This document shows positions 1 through 14,600 of a stretch of DNA of 64,000 bases, in pieces. How positions within the stretch are numbered: position 1 is the stretch's first letter; every line of letters begins with the position of its first letter. The position numbers were made by a program, and so were the translations under genes. The DNA is taken from contig WIXG01000018.1 of assembly GCA_009869945.1 (NCBI GenBank), positions 248,001-312,000 of the forward strand, written 5' to 3'. The notes beneath the pieces are model-generated. The model was given only the letters and a program-made list of their open reading frames with translations. It did no database searches and was not told the origin of the DNA. This DNA is from Mesaphorura yosii (Eukaryota > Arthropoda > Collembola > Poduromorpha > Tullbergiidae).

Positions 1-3000
1 TCTTCCCCAATCCTATTTGATACACGAGTTTTGACAAGACTGGACGCTGGGCACATTGTGATGAGATTTTGACAAATGATTTATGCTTTCCGTCGTCTGC
101 TTCAGTCCTTCCTCTTAAGTGACGCTGAATTCACCGTACCGAAACCATTCAATTTATTCCCTTTATTTGTCGAGGTGTGCCGCTCTTGGCTGAACAATAG
201 GGAATAATTTTAATAGAGTCACTGTGTACGGTAGTGGCGAATCTGCAAAGCATCCCCGAAGTGTGAAAATGAGACAGCCACCTCGGCTGGGAATTCCTCT
301 TGCAAACGCAAGCCTGTGACAAACACGGGGCACGTTTTTGTCAGAGTGGAACACCAAATCATGTACACTGCCGCCGTCTTTTATTGTTCGAGATCTTTAG
401 CGCAACATTCCAGACTGATGGTGCTCAAATGCACTGCCAAACACGACACTCAAGAACCATCTGATCCGAAGCCCCTTTCTTTCACGTAGAAATCATAAAA
501 CTTGTGGAGGAAAGTGAAGGAGGGGAGGACGAGAGCAAAAATACTTCCAGTTTATTTATTCTTTCTTTATGAATTTTTCCTTTTTTTAGACTCAGCAATG
601 CGAAAAATTCTCATCTTCTCATATTGCAACGATATTGTCGTGATGGAGTTCTTGGTCCTGTCTTTGTTCACACGAGCCACTCGTACACGTAGTGCATCCA
701 GAAAATGATCGAAACCTGCTATTGGAGAAAGCAATGCGAACGCTGTCAGAGAAATAATTCTGTCGATGATCGAAGGCATAACAATGTTAAGTTCCACGTT
801 CCAACCAAGCAAGTCATTGCAATGGTTCATTATACATACAGTTCATACTCATGAGAATGCTTAGTTCTTCATATCGAGCCCTTGATCGCCAATCAGCAGT
901 ATCGTGAAGAAGATGGGCACAGTTTGTCATCATAATTATATCTCAAGTACAACGTAATGACTGTACTCCAACTGCAGTACTTTGAACTTTCCTAATCTTA
1001 ATCTCACCACACAAGCAATCATTTCCCATAAACTTCATCATTGCTGCAAGCTTGGTCGGGTACAACCGTGGCAGTATTCCGGTATTTCAATACTTGTAAT
1101 TCGACTAATAACACCATGCACAACATGCGATCGTACTAACCTGTCCAAACGGAGGCCGGCTTCCCTAACTATCTAAATTTCGTTTCATCCACAGAAACCA
1201 TTCACTATTCTGCATACATGTAAATGTTAAGACACGGCAGAGTTATTTTGTTTTTCGCTTAACCTGTTCAGCTCGACACCGAATCGAAATCGAGCACATG
1301 AGACACGAAAGACTTAATTTTAGGTTCAATACAAAACTTTCGGTTTGTTATTTTTATAAATGCCAGAAACGAATATCGTACTTTTCGTTTGTAGAACTTG
1401 TTCAATGCATTGCATGCTGATCACAAAGAGTGGCGTTCTCGGAAGGTGCAGTGAGTTGAAGTTGTGCACGAGTTGAACACTAATGCCCTCCATGCACAAC
1501 ACGAATCCGGATTGCAAGCTCATTGACGTGTGGACAGACTTTTGACCTCTTGTTTCGTTTGGACTCGTTCATGTTATGTTGAATGTTGATGAAATGTATT
1601 AAATTCAAATCGCCAATACTCTTTCATTAAGAGTTGCATTGAATTTATGCAACTCATGTCCACGAATGATGTCGTCCTCGTGGACATGAACTGAAGTCTT
1701 CATCGTCGTCATCACGGAGCATAAAGTAATGCCAAGTTCGTCGTGGAGAAAATAATGAGTAATCAACTCATGCGAGAAATCGGTCCAGATGTCAACTCTG
1801 TGACAGTTTAAGTTCTTATTTTGAATCAAATAGCAACACTCGGGACTGTTCGCCTGATTTAACCGTCATGTTGCTCCCCATTTTCATTAGGGGCAGTATA
1901 GGTGGAAGACTCCAACATGCAGAGTTCAGTTGGTCGCGGCAAGCTGACGCACTGCAAGGAAAAAACTTATAATTTTCTGGCAAAACAAGACGAAAAAAGT
2001 TGAAACCGGTTTCAAATTGTTGGCACTCATTGAGGAAACCCTTTGAAACAACCCCAGGAGTATTAAGTCATGCACATATTTTCTAATTTTACGTTACCGG
2101 TGACATGGAGTAAGCTCACTGAGATCCCTTTTTGACGACAAAGATAAAAAGAACACTTCGTGGGATTAAAATCGAATGAAAATCACACCCTTTCCGCGCT
2201 CCCATTGCATATGCAGTCTATTTTTCCTGGAGCAAAGTATTTGCTTCTTCATTACATTTTAACGACCTTCGCGATCTAATCCTCTTTGATTGCATTGCTG
2301 GCGCACGTTGCTATTCATTCATTCATGCCATTGTCGAGAGTACCGCGCGTAAGGCATAGATGCATGGTACAGTACATCTCGATAGTTTTAATTTTTATGA
2401 CACGCAACGACGAGACGGAAAATAGAAGAGCAAGCGCATGAAATACTGCCGCCGTTTCTGAGGTTGAGAGTTCGTTTTCACCAAGTTTGGCTGCACGGAA
2501 CCACGACCAGCGCGACACCTGAAGCCTGGAAATCAAAAGTTTGAAGCTGGAACCGGGTTGTGAAATGGTGAAAGTAGAAAGTACAAGTCCCACCGGTAGA
2601 GACTACCCAAAGGTCCGGAGCCAGAAACCGCGGGGCCTGGTCGTCTTGATAGATTGTACGGTCATCATTGTCCCTAAACTGTTTCCTGGCTTGAATTTAA
2701 ACTAATTCGGCGACTAGAAAGAATTCTCAGGTAGTCAGTTCAAAGATTTTCTGGTTCATAGATGCTTGTGCGTTTTAAGTAAAGTTAGACAAGAGTTTCA
2801 CAGTTATTTATTGTTAATTTCTTGGTTCGATTTGATTTTCTTACAATTTGTGCTTACTTAATTCACTTATATTGTGTAGTTACACATTCCATTAATGAAG
2901 TATTTGAGTTTCGAGTGATTATCTTAAACCTTAGCACAGTGTTTTATCCTATTTCATTACACTAACGCAGTAAAAACTTACTTTGTGTCTCCCACGCTTA

Positions 3001-5619
3001 CTTTGTATAAATAGCTCTGAATGGTAGCAAAAGTCAAGCTCAAAGATGTCTGATATCTTAGCAGAATATCACTAAAGGGACATAATTCGTATGCAAGGAT
3101 AGAAAGGGCCTGAAGCTGGACAAGGTTCTTACACGATAGCCAGAGGAAGCAACAAAGACACTCTTCTGCCTCTTCGGCGAAGTAAAAAACTAAAGCTCGC
3201 CTAATCCGTGAGTGTGAGAAGAACTATTTCACAGTTAAGTGGCCTTGAGTTTCACAACTGCGTGAAGTGAAGAAAATTTCGATGTAAATATGCTTGAGCC
3301 TGTACTCTAATTTTTGGTTAAGTTTGCAGTATCAAAATGTTGACGACAGTCGTGTCTGTGCTTCATTTCTCTGATTGTCCCTGCCCTAATTAATTTACAT
3401 AAGCGTTTATTTCCTAACACCACCCAAATTAATTGAGTTTCATGAACAGCCAGCTGTTCAGACTAACTTCTTCACATTTTAATTGTATGCAGCATCATTC
3501 GATTTGCCATTCCACAAAATTGTGGCATTCCAAATAAAAAACGCATCCTTACAAACTTATCAACTAAACTACGAGGATAATTAACTTAAATGCTGCACTC
3601 ATTTCAATTCACGGTGTTCGGTTGACTTAGCATAAATGCATGCATTGCTCGAGCACCGTTTAGTATTACAATGTACAGTGAGCTAAGACTATGCTTAACT
3701 AGCTATTATTAACATCCAGGTTGCTTTGAGCTAGGTTTTAAAGCGACACTGACGTTTGTTATAATACTTGCCGTTTTTCAAAATTATATCCATTCACCTT
3801 CACCGCGAGTATTCTAAAGCCGAGCGTATTTGAACACTAATGGAACTGAAATTTCGGCGAAATATATGCTAAAAACTAAAACCTGAGCCACTTAATTTGT
3901 AACAGTGGTATTAGTCCAACCAATCACGACAGGAGGGAGAAAGTCTCTCAAAAGCAACTGATTTTTGAAGTGACTGGCAGACAAATGAGGACTAAACAAT
4001 GGAAGGGCTTCGCTTACATAATCAAACAAAAAAGGTACCGTCGTTCAGATAAAATCTGAATGCTACTTTTGTTGTATACTAGCCATCAAGAAATATTCGT
4101 TCGCCCTACGATGCCTGTAATGAAAGCCTATCCTGAACAATTATCAAGTAAAAGAGTCATCAGGCTTAACGCAAAAGTAGTAGCGAAAACAGCTTCTAAT
4201 CACTTTCGTAGTGACTCTTGAAACTTTACACTTCCATTCAGATGATTTGCTTTACTACAATGAAAATATTTCATCATGTTACATGGCATTCCGTGAACGG
4301 TATAGTAAAAGGTGCACGGAACCAGCAGACGGAAAATGGGCGTGCTGGATTCAAAGTCGAATCGTGTTTGTGCAGACTGTCATTTTGGCAGAACAACATT
4401 TTACCGGAGAAAGTTAATAAAGAGAATAGAGTGTAATTTGAAACAGTGCGGTGGAGAAGAGTTTCAAATTTGATTTGGAAACGTAATAATAAACATTACA
4501 ATGGGACGACGGCCTAATGAGAAGCCAAAGCTAAAATAAAAGCAGACTCTCCCTGGTTGACTCTGACAATAATGAAATAAGTTTAAACTTAACCCTTTGG
4601 CTGGGTTCGTTCGCGGCATGAATAAGCGAAATTGTCTTTCAAGAAGAGAAAGTTTTCGGAAATATTATTTAAGAACTTTGGAAGCCCTTTCAAGAAGATA
4701 TTTGTCGCTTTCTACAGACCGGGAACTAAAGCACGTAGATGAGAAATTCGATTCTACCTTTCACCACACTCAAACTCATCGCTCGATTCGCAAAATATAT
4801 GCGGAATTGGATCCATGAATTGAACACAATTTAATGAGCTTGGGCATGTGAGACATGAGTTACCCGCACTCGTGTAATCATTACCGTCGTTATAATAATA
4901 AGCTTTGTTTGAACACAGTATTTAAAGTGTAATGAATCTCAGCTTCTAGCAAGACCTGTCCTAATTAGAGAGGATAGCGCAGTCACCATTACTGATGCTG
5001 AGCACTCGCTATTGCCTCCACTTTCCGAAGGAAGTTCTAGTGATTCTGTTGATTTCCAACGTCAAGTTACCGTAATAGTCTAATTAATGTAATTAAAGCA
5101 GCAAGTAGCTTTATGGCTAATGTTGCCCTTCACAATACCCATGTAAGCTTATAATTATACCTTCGAGTTGTAATAGCACGGAATTCCAGTACCATTTAAT
5201 TACAGTAGCTATGTTCACATAACACAGTACGTTCTTAATTTCATATCGTAACCAAGCTAGATTTCATAAATAGTCTTTTACAATTTCTATGATTGTTTGT
5301 TCCTCCAGCACAGTTTCCTCGTACGAGACGAAGTTACAAAATAGAATAGAGCGTCGACTGGTTCTTGTCCAATTAAAGAACGATGTGGTTTAATTATCGT
5401 CTGATTGTTTCCTCCGATGTGGCTGAGTCGCAATTAACCTATAATGTTCATAGTCTCAAACCAATTTTGACCAGGTTTACGCCGCGGAGAAAGTTCACTC
5501 CCGCTCGAGGCTTTCCCCTCGCACTCTCCCTTGAAACTGATCGTCAGGCAGGCGATAGAAGAGTTTGGAAGTAGTTTGAAATCAATTCACTAGAGTGAAG
5601 TTGAAATCAAATGTAGAGT
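1..5619. other. 3' UTR of the receptor plus intergenic sequence
   Basis: Apart from an undefined length of receptor 3' UTR just below 5620, I see only short frames without recognisable domains. The plus-strand frame at 4597-4818 (basic, with RKYYLRTLEALSRRYLSLST) is the most protein-like in composition but matches nothing I know. Confidence 0.6.
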
Positions 5620-5624
5620 TCAGA
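5620..5624 (-). CDS. nAChR terminal exon: five coding bases, stop
   Basis: After acceptor CTCTGATGCAG, the bases TCTGA join the G left by the previous exon to give Val-stop, so the protein ends SAPHIIV, as relatives do. The intron is 94 nt (5625-5718). The exon continues as 3' UTR, whose end is not visible. On the minus strand the nearest poly(A)-signal-like hexamer is ATTAAA at 5394-5389, about 230 nt after the stop, and is only suggestive. Confidence 0.78.
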
Positions 5625-8600
5625 CTGCATCAGAGAATTCGGTAAAATACCGAACAACATTTCATTACATTACAGACAGCACAACTACCACGTGTATACA
5701 CAGATACGGATACCTTACCTATAATGTGTGGAGCAGAGAACAGGACTGCGAAAATTGCAAAATAGACATGAATTATAAACCACCCTCGAGGCAAGCAGTA
5801 AAATATGGCGGGTAATTGAGGGACCTCCTACCTGCCACGGTCGCAATTATCGTGAATGATGTAAAAACATAAAGACATATTCGGTCCACCACCATTGCAG
5901 CAAATTTCCAGTCGCCAACGACCTCGGCGTCTTCTTCAGCTTTCTTCATCCGCGCAGTAATAAAACGAAGTTCACGTAAAATAGATTGAATATCTTTTTG
6001 AGCTAGTGCACAGGATGATGATACGTCGGTTGGTGGCGGAGGTTGGTCCATTCGAAGGTAAGAAGAACTCATGCGAATATCATCGTCCATATCTGCGATA
6101 ATTATTATATTGATGAAAATAAATTTATTGCTAAATGTTGTTTATTGCTTAATAAACATGCTCTTTGCTTGCTGTTATGTTTGTATATTTGTTTGTTTCT
6201 AACAGATCATTTATCCATTCTCGAGCGTCTATCAACCAGGTGTGCAATCAACAAGTATTACTTTATGCTTAATCAGTGTAAACATGGCGAATGAAGCTAA
6301 CAAGAAAGTTTTGGACAGAATTTTCTCATTCATAAGCGACGGTGAGAGCGAAGGGGTGGACGCAACTGCAAGTGCAACAAAGAGAGAGGAGCAAGTTCAA
6401 ACTGACGAGGCTGTAATCATCACCCGCGCAACAACATCTGAAGAGTTCAAGCGAGCTCTGCTTTTACTTAAACACCCGAGAGGAGAAAACACACAGAGGA
6501 AATTCTCCTTAGTGCCAAGAACTCAAAGAAACCCAAGATTTTACAAGATAATTCGCAAGTGCCTGACCCGAGAATCGCGAGAGCTTGGCAGTGGGATCCA
6601 GTTCCCAGTTCTCGAGAATCCCGACAAACGAAAGTGGCATCTGATAACAATAGCTGTACAAAACAGTAGCTGTGCATGAACAAAGTCACAATTGAACAGG
6701 GAGGTCAACTTTTTATGTAGAATGGGAAAGATTCGTTCCAGCAACATTTGCCTCGTCCAAGAAAGTCAACTTCGAGTTAAATTCTACTGAATTGAGTATC
6801 CTGCAAAGGTTCATGAATGGAATGCGAAGTAATCAGCAGGAGTTCACAGTCCCAATTAAAGGAATGGGGAACGCAGCTGCTCTTCCGGAGGTGAAGTTGC
6901 TGAGAAGAATTCTGGCTACAGATTTAAAGAAAAGCGCCATTGCAAGGCAGCAGGGTGATGGCATTAGACATCTTCATATCAAAAAACTAACCCAGGATTT
7001 ACTCCCATACACCGACTTACCTGGTGGTGAGCCTCCGCTTGGCGCAGCAGGGAGGTTTCATAAAGGTAGTACATTTATAACCAATACTTTTGAAATTCTT
7101 TAAGAGTATCAACTTCCGGGAACCTGAATTGACTTGAAACGAATTTAATGGCAATTGATATCTTTACAGATACTGTCAATATTATAAATAAGAACGCCCT
7201 GTATGGACATTATGGTCATGGGATCTTCTGGTGTCGTCAAGCAACCTGCCAGCTGCGAGACTGCGTCACCGCCTCATTCACCGTTGACTTCGGTTATGAG
7301 AAGGACATCAACGTTACTAAACGTTTTACTTGTGACACCGATAGCCTTGTGTACATGATCCATTGTAACACTTGCAAAGAATTTGGATCATACTCCAATC
7401 ACGTGGGATCTACAAGCCTCTTCCATAGCCGTATGTGCAACCATATGAACCCGGCGTCGTCACAAACATGTCACATGCCAAAAATACTCGCCAAAGTAGA
7501 TTCAAGCTTTCATCACGAGCAGTTCTGACACCAATAAATTCGGACACGACTCACATGTACATTTCGCTTACGAACATGAAAAGAAAGGGAGATAAATTCT
7601 CAAAGTCACAATTTTGAACAAGATTCCGGACAACGCCAATCCCAGACCCATCGAAGATAAGTACTGGTTCGTACGATTACAAAGGTCTCGGAAGAGGAGG
7701 TCTTAACGCATTTGGAGGATAACATCCCAAACCCCGCACGATTGACTTACTCAAGCACAACACTTCTGGTTATTTTCACGTCAAGTATTTAGTTTCTCAG
7801 TACGTTAGTACTCGGTTATTTAGTTTAGTTGAATCGTTCCTGAATTCCTATAATTTCGTACTTGTACAATAACAAGCCAATAAAACATATTTGAATAGAT
7901 TGGGTACTTACCAAGTACATTGGCAAGAAGTGATTTTGATGAACGCTCTTTGATGTCTTTCAATGCTTTCATTTTATGGTCCTTTCGTAAGGTGGAACGT
8001 GTTATTTTCTTTCCTGGACGACTCATGTGCAGAATCCAAGGAAGCCACTGAAGAAACACCGTCTTTACCTATTTCAGAGACACGCAGGGTAATATTCAGA
8101 GAAAATAATCGCATTTGATCTCAGCCTTGCACTCACATTTCGGCAAATTACACTCATAGTCTACGCTCCAAAGAAAGTGTGTCAGACTGTATTTTGGCCA
8201 CCCGAGTGCAGGATTCTCTGGGCAGGCAATAATGCTAAAAGCAATTCTGTCCAGGTTGGCGTTTGCTCGTTAAGGATTGGGAACATGTGTAACTTATTAT
8301 TTCACCCAAATGTAATTGGAAACTGTAACCCAGATAATCCTCATGAATTCAGCATGCTTATGTCACGTCAAGTCCTAATGAGTGCCTAATACATTTTCGC
8401 ATTTACATGCCCGCAGATTGTGAGAATTAGAACAGAAATGACTGATGGTGTACAAATTTAATTATAGCCAAGACAGTGAGCGATGAATAATGTCAGGAAT
8501 ATCGACTGATTAGGAGATTGATGTTCAGGTGTGTGAAATGTGAAGTCTGGTCGGTGTGGATTTGGGACGTAACCGCATCTCTTCGTACTAAAGTGGTCGT

Positions 8601-11600
8601 CTGGAAGAAAGTTGGCACTGGCGTCTAATGATACTTATTCTGGGGTTGTGCGAAGGAAGCTTAGTGCAGGTATTTATTATTTCCGACTCGAATAAATAGG
8701 CACAGGAACAGAGTATTGAGGTTGAGACTCGGATGCCAGACCCTTTAAGCAAATCCAAAAGAGATGTCCTTGGAGTAGGAGCAGGGAAGGCACACTAAAG
8801 TATAAGTATGCAGCAATGAAATTTATCTGATTTGATTTTCAAACTCAGACTCCGGTGGAAAAGGAAGACGAAAAAATCTCCTTCGAAATAATGGGAGCTT
8901 GAAGGTTTCGCTTCAAAGAAAGAACCCGCCTGCACGTTCCACGTCAATGACAATCTAGGCTGCTCCATTCTTATTTCTGGAAATAAAGCCAGGAAACGTT
9001 CTCTCAATTCCTTCTTTGAATTGACAATAACAAAAACAGCTTTAGATTATGTTTTTGTTAGGTCATTGTACGGTACGTTTGGGTGTGCCTAAAGCAGAGC
9101 GGAGCGAGAGAATAACAGAGTCAATCAAATTGAAGGCTCGGTCCAGAACACATGGGATTCATTGAATTTGACGTGAATACGTCTCTGTGAAAAATTGAAC
9201 GACATGGCTGCCCTATGCAGCATGCGTTTCGCTTGCAGAGTATCAGAAGCAACTGCTATTCTTGTCATGTTCAAATGATTTCAAAACAACCTTCATCATT
9301 AAAGAGAAAAAGAAAGTAGGAAATGGCGTGAGATTTTGCTCTGCCATAAGTTACTGAAAGAAATGGAAAAAGCAACACTCATCGAACACACCGCATCTTT
9401 CAGTAAATATGTGCTGCTAATTGCTCATGCGGGTGCCTGAATACTGCTCTGATAATGAGCCGGATTGAAAACTTGGGGTTGCACAAGAAATGGTGGAAAT
9501 ATCAGGTCTGTCTAAAGTTTTCAAAAGAAAGTAAGCGGTTCACAGCGTTGCTCAATGTTCCTTAAATTATTTTACTAAGCCGAGTAAAAGATGTTCATTT
9601 CTTGGAACATATTTGCTTTTTGCAAGAGAAGGGAAAAAAATATCATTGTTACTTCCTGTCGCATTACACAATCGCTTTGTAGCAAGCCTTAGAGCACAGG
9701 AAACAGAAGAAAATCAAAGATGTCTCAGGTTCCAGAAACTTTCTTTTATATAAATGATCTATAATAATAATTCTCCATGAATGTTTGTCCGCCCCTTCCT
9801 TTTTTTATTTATATCGGCCAATGAGTTTGTTAGGGTGTCAACATAGGGAATAAGGATCGGACTCCGCCCCTTCCTGGGCATTTACATTAGCCAATTTCGC
9901 TAATGTGTTTTTCATTCGTTTGCATTTATATCGCTCAATGATTTTGTTTTTGTTGTCGCTCATTGATCATGTTGATGCGTTGTCGTTCCTGTGTATTTGC
10001 ATCGTCCCATGATTTTGTTAGTGTGTTCGTGTATGAATTTGTTAGGAAATCGTGTAAATACCATCTGTTGAGTGCCAGAGAGACTGAATACTGACCTGCT
10101 TTGCCCAGTATCGACTTCATTATTATTGTATTTTACCAGTTCTAGATTTTTAGCAATGAGTATGAAGTGACCGCGCAACTTGGTTGTGTCTACCAGCTAG
10201 TACAAAATATTCATTTTAGGAACGTGAATAATAGATTTACCGAGTTATTTCATATTTCGTTGTGATGAACTCTTCGAAGCATATGCGTACATTCGCTGTT
10301 GCACTTCCTCGCTTTTATCAGTTCGTTAGTCATGAATCACGATGATGTGAACACGGCGACGGGAAATGATTGTGAGCGCGATCTAATAATAAATGAGTGC
10401 TTCATCTCTTCTGATTTTGTGAACAATTTGAAAAATAAATTATTTCTATTATGACTTGTCGCTGCCTCCGATGCGTGACTTCAACCCGTGCGCGAATGCT
10501 TGCCAAATTTTAGTACTTAATTCTGTACCGTTGATTGAAGACTGAAAGGTCAATATTCGCTGATTGAGCAACTTGTTCAGTGATGAGTTACAAAACATTT
10601 AATTTTGGCCTGAATGTGTGTATCTTTTAATGGGGCGTTCCGTTAATTGGATGCCATTAGCACCTATGCCTGTGTACGTAATCGTACGTAATCACGTCGA
10701 AGTTGTGTAAATAATCCCACTTTTATATACAGAACGTAAATGTATAATTAATTACAGTCTCCCAGGTGTACTTGGTATCTCCATCATGTAGCCATGAAAA
10801 AGTGTGCTTGTTTTTCCTTTTCTTTGCTTGAAGTCTTGGTTGCTGCGCTATGGCAAAGTTTACAAGTCTAATCTAAATTACTTTTCTTCTCATTTCGCAT
10901 TTGCTTTCGCACTCGGAAATGGTAATGGATTGCACACACTTGCCTTACCGCAGTTCTAAGTAAATTGCGGGCACAAACAAATATGGCTTGCGGAGTTTCT
11001 TTTATGGTGAAGTTTGTGAAAAATGAGGTAGTTGGCCAGTCTTGTGGGGTTTCATGTCAAATCAAGGCAGCTCAGCGTATGCTTCTCTAATTTACATTTG
11101 AGATCATTAAAACCTGAGCCAGTGACCGTAGCAATGCTCTGAGTCTGTATGAACGCGCACTGGAAATGGTTTGCATCTTCTTGGATGCGGTGTGGAGAAG
11201 TTACACACGAAATCGATCTTTGAGAAAGTCAGACACGAAGGGATTTCTGCTACATTCTTTGCAGAAATTTTTCGTCTAGAAAGATTTGGAAAGTGAAAGA
11301 TGCTCCAAATAACGGGACGAAAGTAACGTGTTGTGCTTTGTGCATGGGTAAACATGGCGAAAGATGGATTCTTGCCATAGTCTAGCGTATGGTGATATAA
11401 AAGAAGAACTTAACCAATCCACCCATCCTGTGCCGCACATCCATCTCAACATCTCTATAAATCCAGACACGGCAAGGAGAGTACTAGACGTATTAAATTA
11501 TTGCGTACACATGCATGCACGGTAAGAAATTCCAAAATATTTTGTGCTTCCTTGCTTGAGTTTAACATTTTCTGAAATGAAAAGATGTCTCATTTTTCTT

Positions 11601-14600
11601 GAATGTAATAATCTCTTCCTTCCTCAATCGATTTATTCACAACGGCAGCGACGAAAGTTGAAGGATGCGAAAGAGGAAGCTCGAAAATTATGGCCTTGAT
11701 TCAGTTACAGTTTCATCTGACTTTTTTGACATGAAATGATATGACAAACTGGAATCCAAGAACAGTATTGAATGGGCATGCACAGTTGGGTAGCTGTACA
11801 GCTGGGAAGAAGTTAGAGTTGAATTTAACTTGTAGGCTATGAGTGCCCGAATTACGATTAGAATGCCACGCGTCAGCTTGATTTAAGAAAGACTTACCCA
11901 AGGAGGCATTTCGTGCATCGTGGCAGTGCGGTGATGATAGTTGAGAACAACCACGGTCAAGACTACACTCGAGGCCACCATAAACATAATGCAGTTGAAA
12001 TATGTACCTGTGAAGACCAGCATCAAAGAATATATTTTGACAAGAACCTTTGACTTCTTCGAAGAGGTGCGAAAGCACATCATACAATAATGCAACGCGT
12101 CTACATGCACACTAGGCAATTCACGCTACATTTAAGCTGTAGACAGATCATTCTCAAGCTTCAACATTTAATATTACCATAAAGCGGATAATGATGAAAG
12201 GAGACTATAAAGCACAGGTTTGTTGCGTAAGTACATTTGGGAAAGGATATATTTTAGTATCACAAAAATTAGTCGGGATACTACAAAAAGCAAGTGAAGG
12301 TCTCAAATTACAAGTCTGAAAATGTTCTAAATTTGTTGAAGTCGTTACAAATTACAAGTAAATATAAACATGTTAATTAGATGAAGGCAAGCGTAAAATC
12401 TCAAGAGATTGAGCTAAATAGGAACTCGGGTGGTATTGTAAGAAACGACTTTATGCCATTTTGCCTAGATTTCGCCTCTCCAAAGGTAAAAAGTGCCATT
12501 AATTGAAGTCCATCTTTAAAATTAGATGTTCGGAAAACTCCCTTCGTTTGGTAAAAGACTCTCCTAAATTCCAAGTTAAACAGCCATTACGCCAAAGTTG
12601 TGAATTTTTCTTGTGACCATTCAACTAGCAATGTGCAGTAGAATTTCTCTGTGCCAGTGTTATTGTGATGTGATATGTCTCACATGCTCAGTTATGTAAT
12701 TACGTGCGTTAAATCATGAAATGAACATGCCAAATTAATAACATCGTCGTGACACGCACACGTCTGCGGCTTTGTCGTAGATAGTCAGACTGTTTGAAAG
12801 CTAACTAAACACCGTTTTACATTACAGAATATTCTTGCATAATGTACTGGCTATAATTTCTCTTTGACAAGAAGATGGCCCACAAATTGGAAACGAGAAT
12901 GAGCCGGAGGTCATATTTGTGTTTTGTTACCACTTTTTGCGCTTACTCGGAGATGGATAAATCCCGCAATGGATTAAGTCGTTTCTTCATTAATTATAAA
13001 CGCTTCCTCTCATGCAGTTGGCCATCTGTAAGACGCACTAATAAGGAACTCAGGTTAGGAATCGCAATCAGGCGGCACTGTCTATTAAATGGCTCAGGTA
13101 TCTACTCAAAGTCGTACTAACGATCGCTCACTTAACTGGACAAGACATTTTTTCAAAAGCAAAGCTCACAAAATCACAAAAATTGCGTGACATTGGTCTG
13201 GACCTCAACACACAAAATGCGATCTAGTGTCCAAAAGTGTATAGCATTCAAAAAGTTTGTCAATGCTAATCGTATGTCGCTTTCTCAAAAATAATGTCCA
13301 ACCATCTTAGTAACGTCCAAATATTCAGTGTGCAAAGTTCAAGATAAAAATTCCCAAAGTGGCAAAATTGCTGGTTGCTCAATCGCAATTGCGAGAACAG
13401 CAGCAGTTCAAAATATTGAATTCGGGGAATTCACCCGTTGGAATTAGTGTAAAAAATTGAACCGGTCGTTCATGAGGATTCCTCATCACTAAAAACAGCA
13501 GAACTGTTAGAATGTTAAAAATTGCTCCCAACTTCACCTTCTCCGGTCTGAAGCGGTGCATGCGGGTAAAGGTAGGCGAAAGGATTACGACGAGCAATCA
13601 CATTTCGTGGAGAAACCGAAAATGGCAATCGGTTCAAAGGAGATAAAAAATTCCAAGCGAGTGATATAAATTGAGTAGTAGCGGCCACCGAAAAAGTTGG
13701 CATTTTCGGATGAAAAGTGGTAAGCGAAAAATTCAAATACGAACTAAATCCAAAATTGCAGGGAATGAAAGATTTGAAGAATAAGAATTGCACAACGAGG
13801 CGGAAATGGAAAGGGATTACAAAAATGCTGATGCTGGGCCAATGATAGTGTATGACAGATTTATTGAATATCGCACATGATTGACAATTTCGGGATAACA
13901 TTGGAAAGGGTTCATTCATGACACGGATCGGAGAAATCAACGGGGAAGCCTAACATTCATTATGCTGGTATTGAGAAAAGCAACGAAATTTTTACGTCAA
14001 AAGAATGGAAGGATGGACACAGTTGAAAACGATTTCATAAAGTTCTTAGAATGAGGTTTTGTTAGAAAGAGGAAGGGACCGGGTGAACACTAGCTGAATT
14101 ACTCGAAAAGTGTAAGTAGGCATCAAAATATAATACTGGAGGATCATTTGAAACGTACAACTGGATTAACTTTAATTAAACTAGTAACGTCGTCCTTGTG
14201 CGGTGTGACACATACCTAGGAGGGGTATTGCGTCCGACACTAGAGGTTGGAGAGTTTAGGAAGAGTAATGACAGCTGTTTAGAACCTTTGCAAAATGCCG
14301 AAAGTACACGTAAAGCAATTCTGATTACCTTGGGGTAGCTTCTCAGCGACCAGATTCAGAAACACAGTTAATGACAGCAATATTGTTACTCCTGAGAGAA
14401 CACACAATATTCAAAGTGAAATTCAAGCATTTTATGGCGAATTCATCCTCCAAACATCAATAAAACTCTGTCGTGAAAAAAAATTTCAAGAATTACAAAA
14501 TTCCCATGATACTTTCAAGAATTTCGACCGTCAGGAGTTTTGTATCTTTTCTTATCTACATTTGAATACATCACCCAGCCTGGGCACGTTCCTGGAATAT

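Noticed and set aside
5630-5745. Unspliced last exon adding a 28-residue Cys-rich tail after SAPHIIG
   Set aside because: A strong internal donor (ATAG|GTAAGG) and an acceptor 94 nt later give the family's normal ending, so the tail is more likely retained intron.
13515-13940. 141-codon minus-strand frame in a receptor intron
   Set aside because: No domain, no splice sites joining it in phase to receptor exons, and composition like the surrounding intron.
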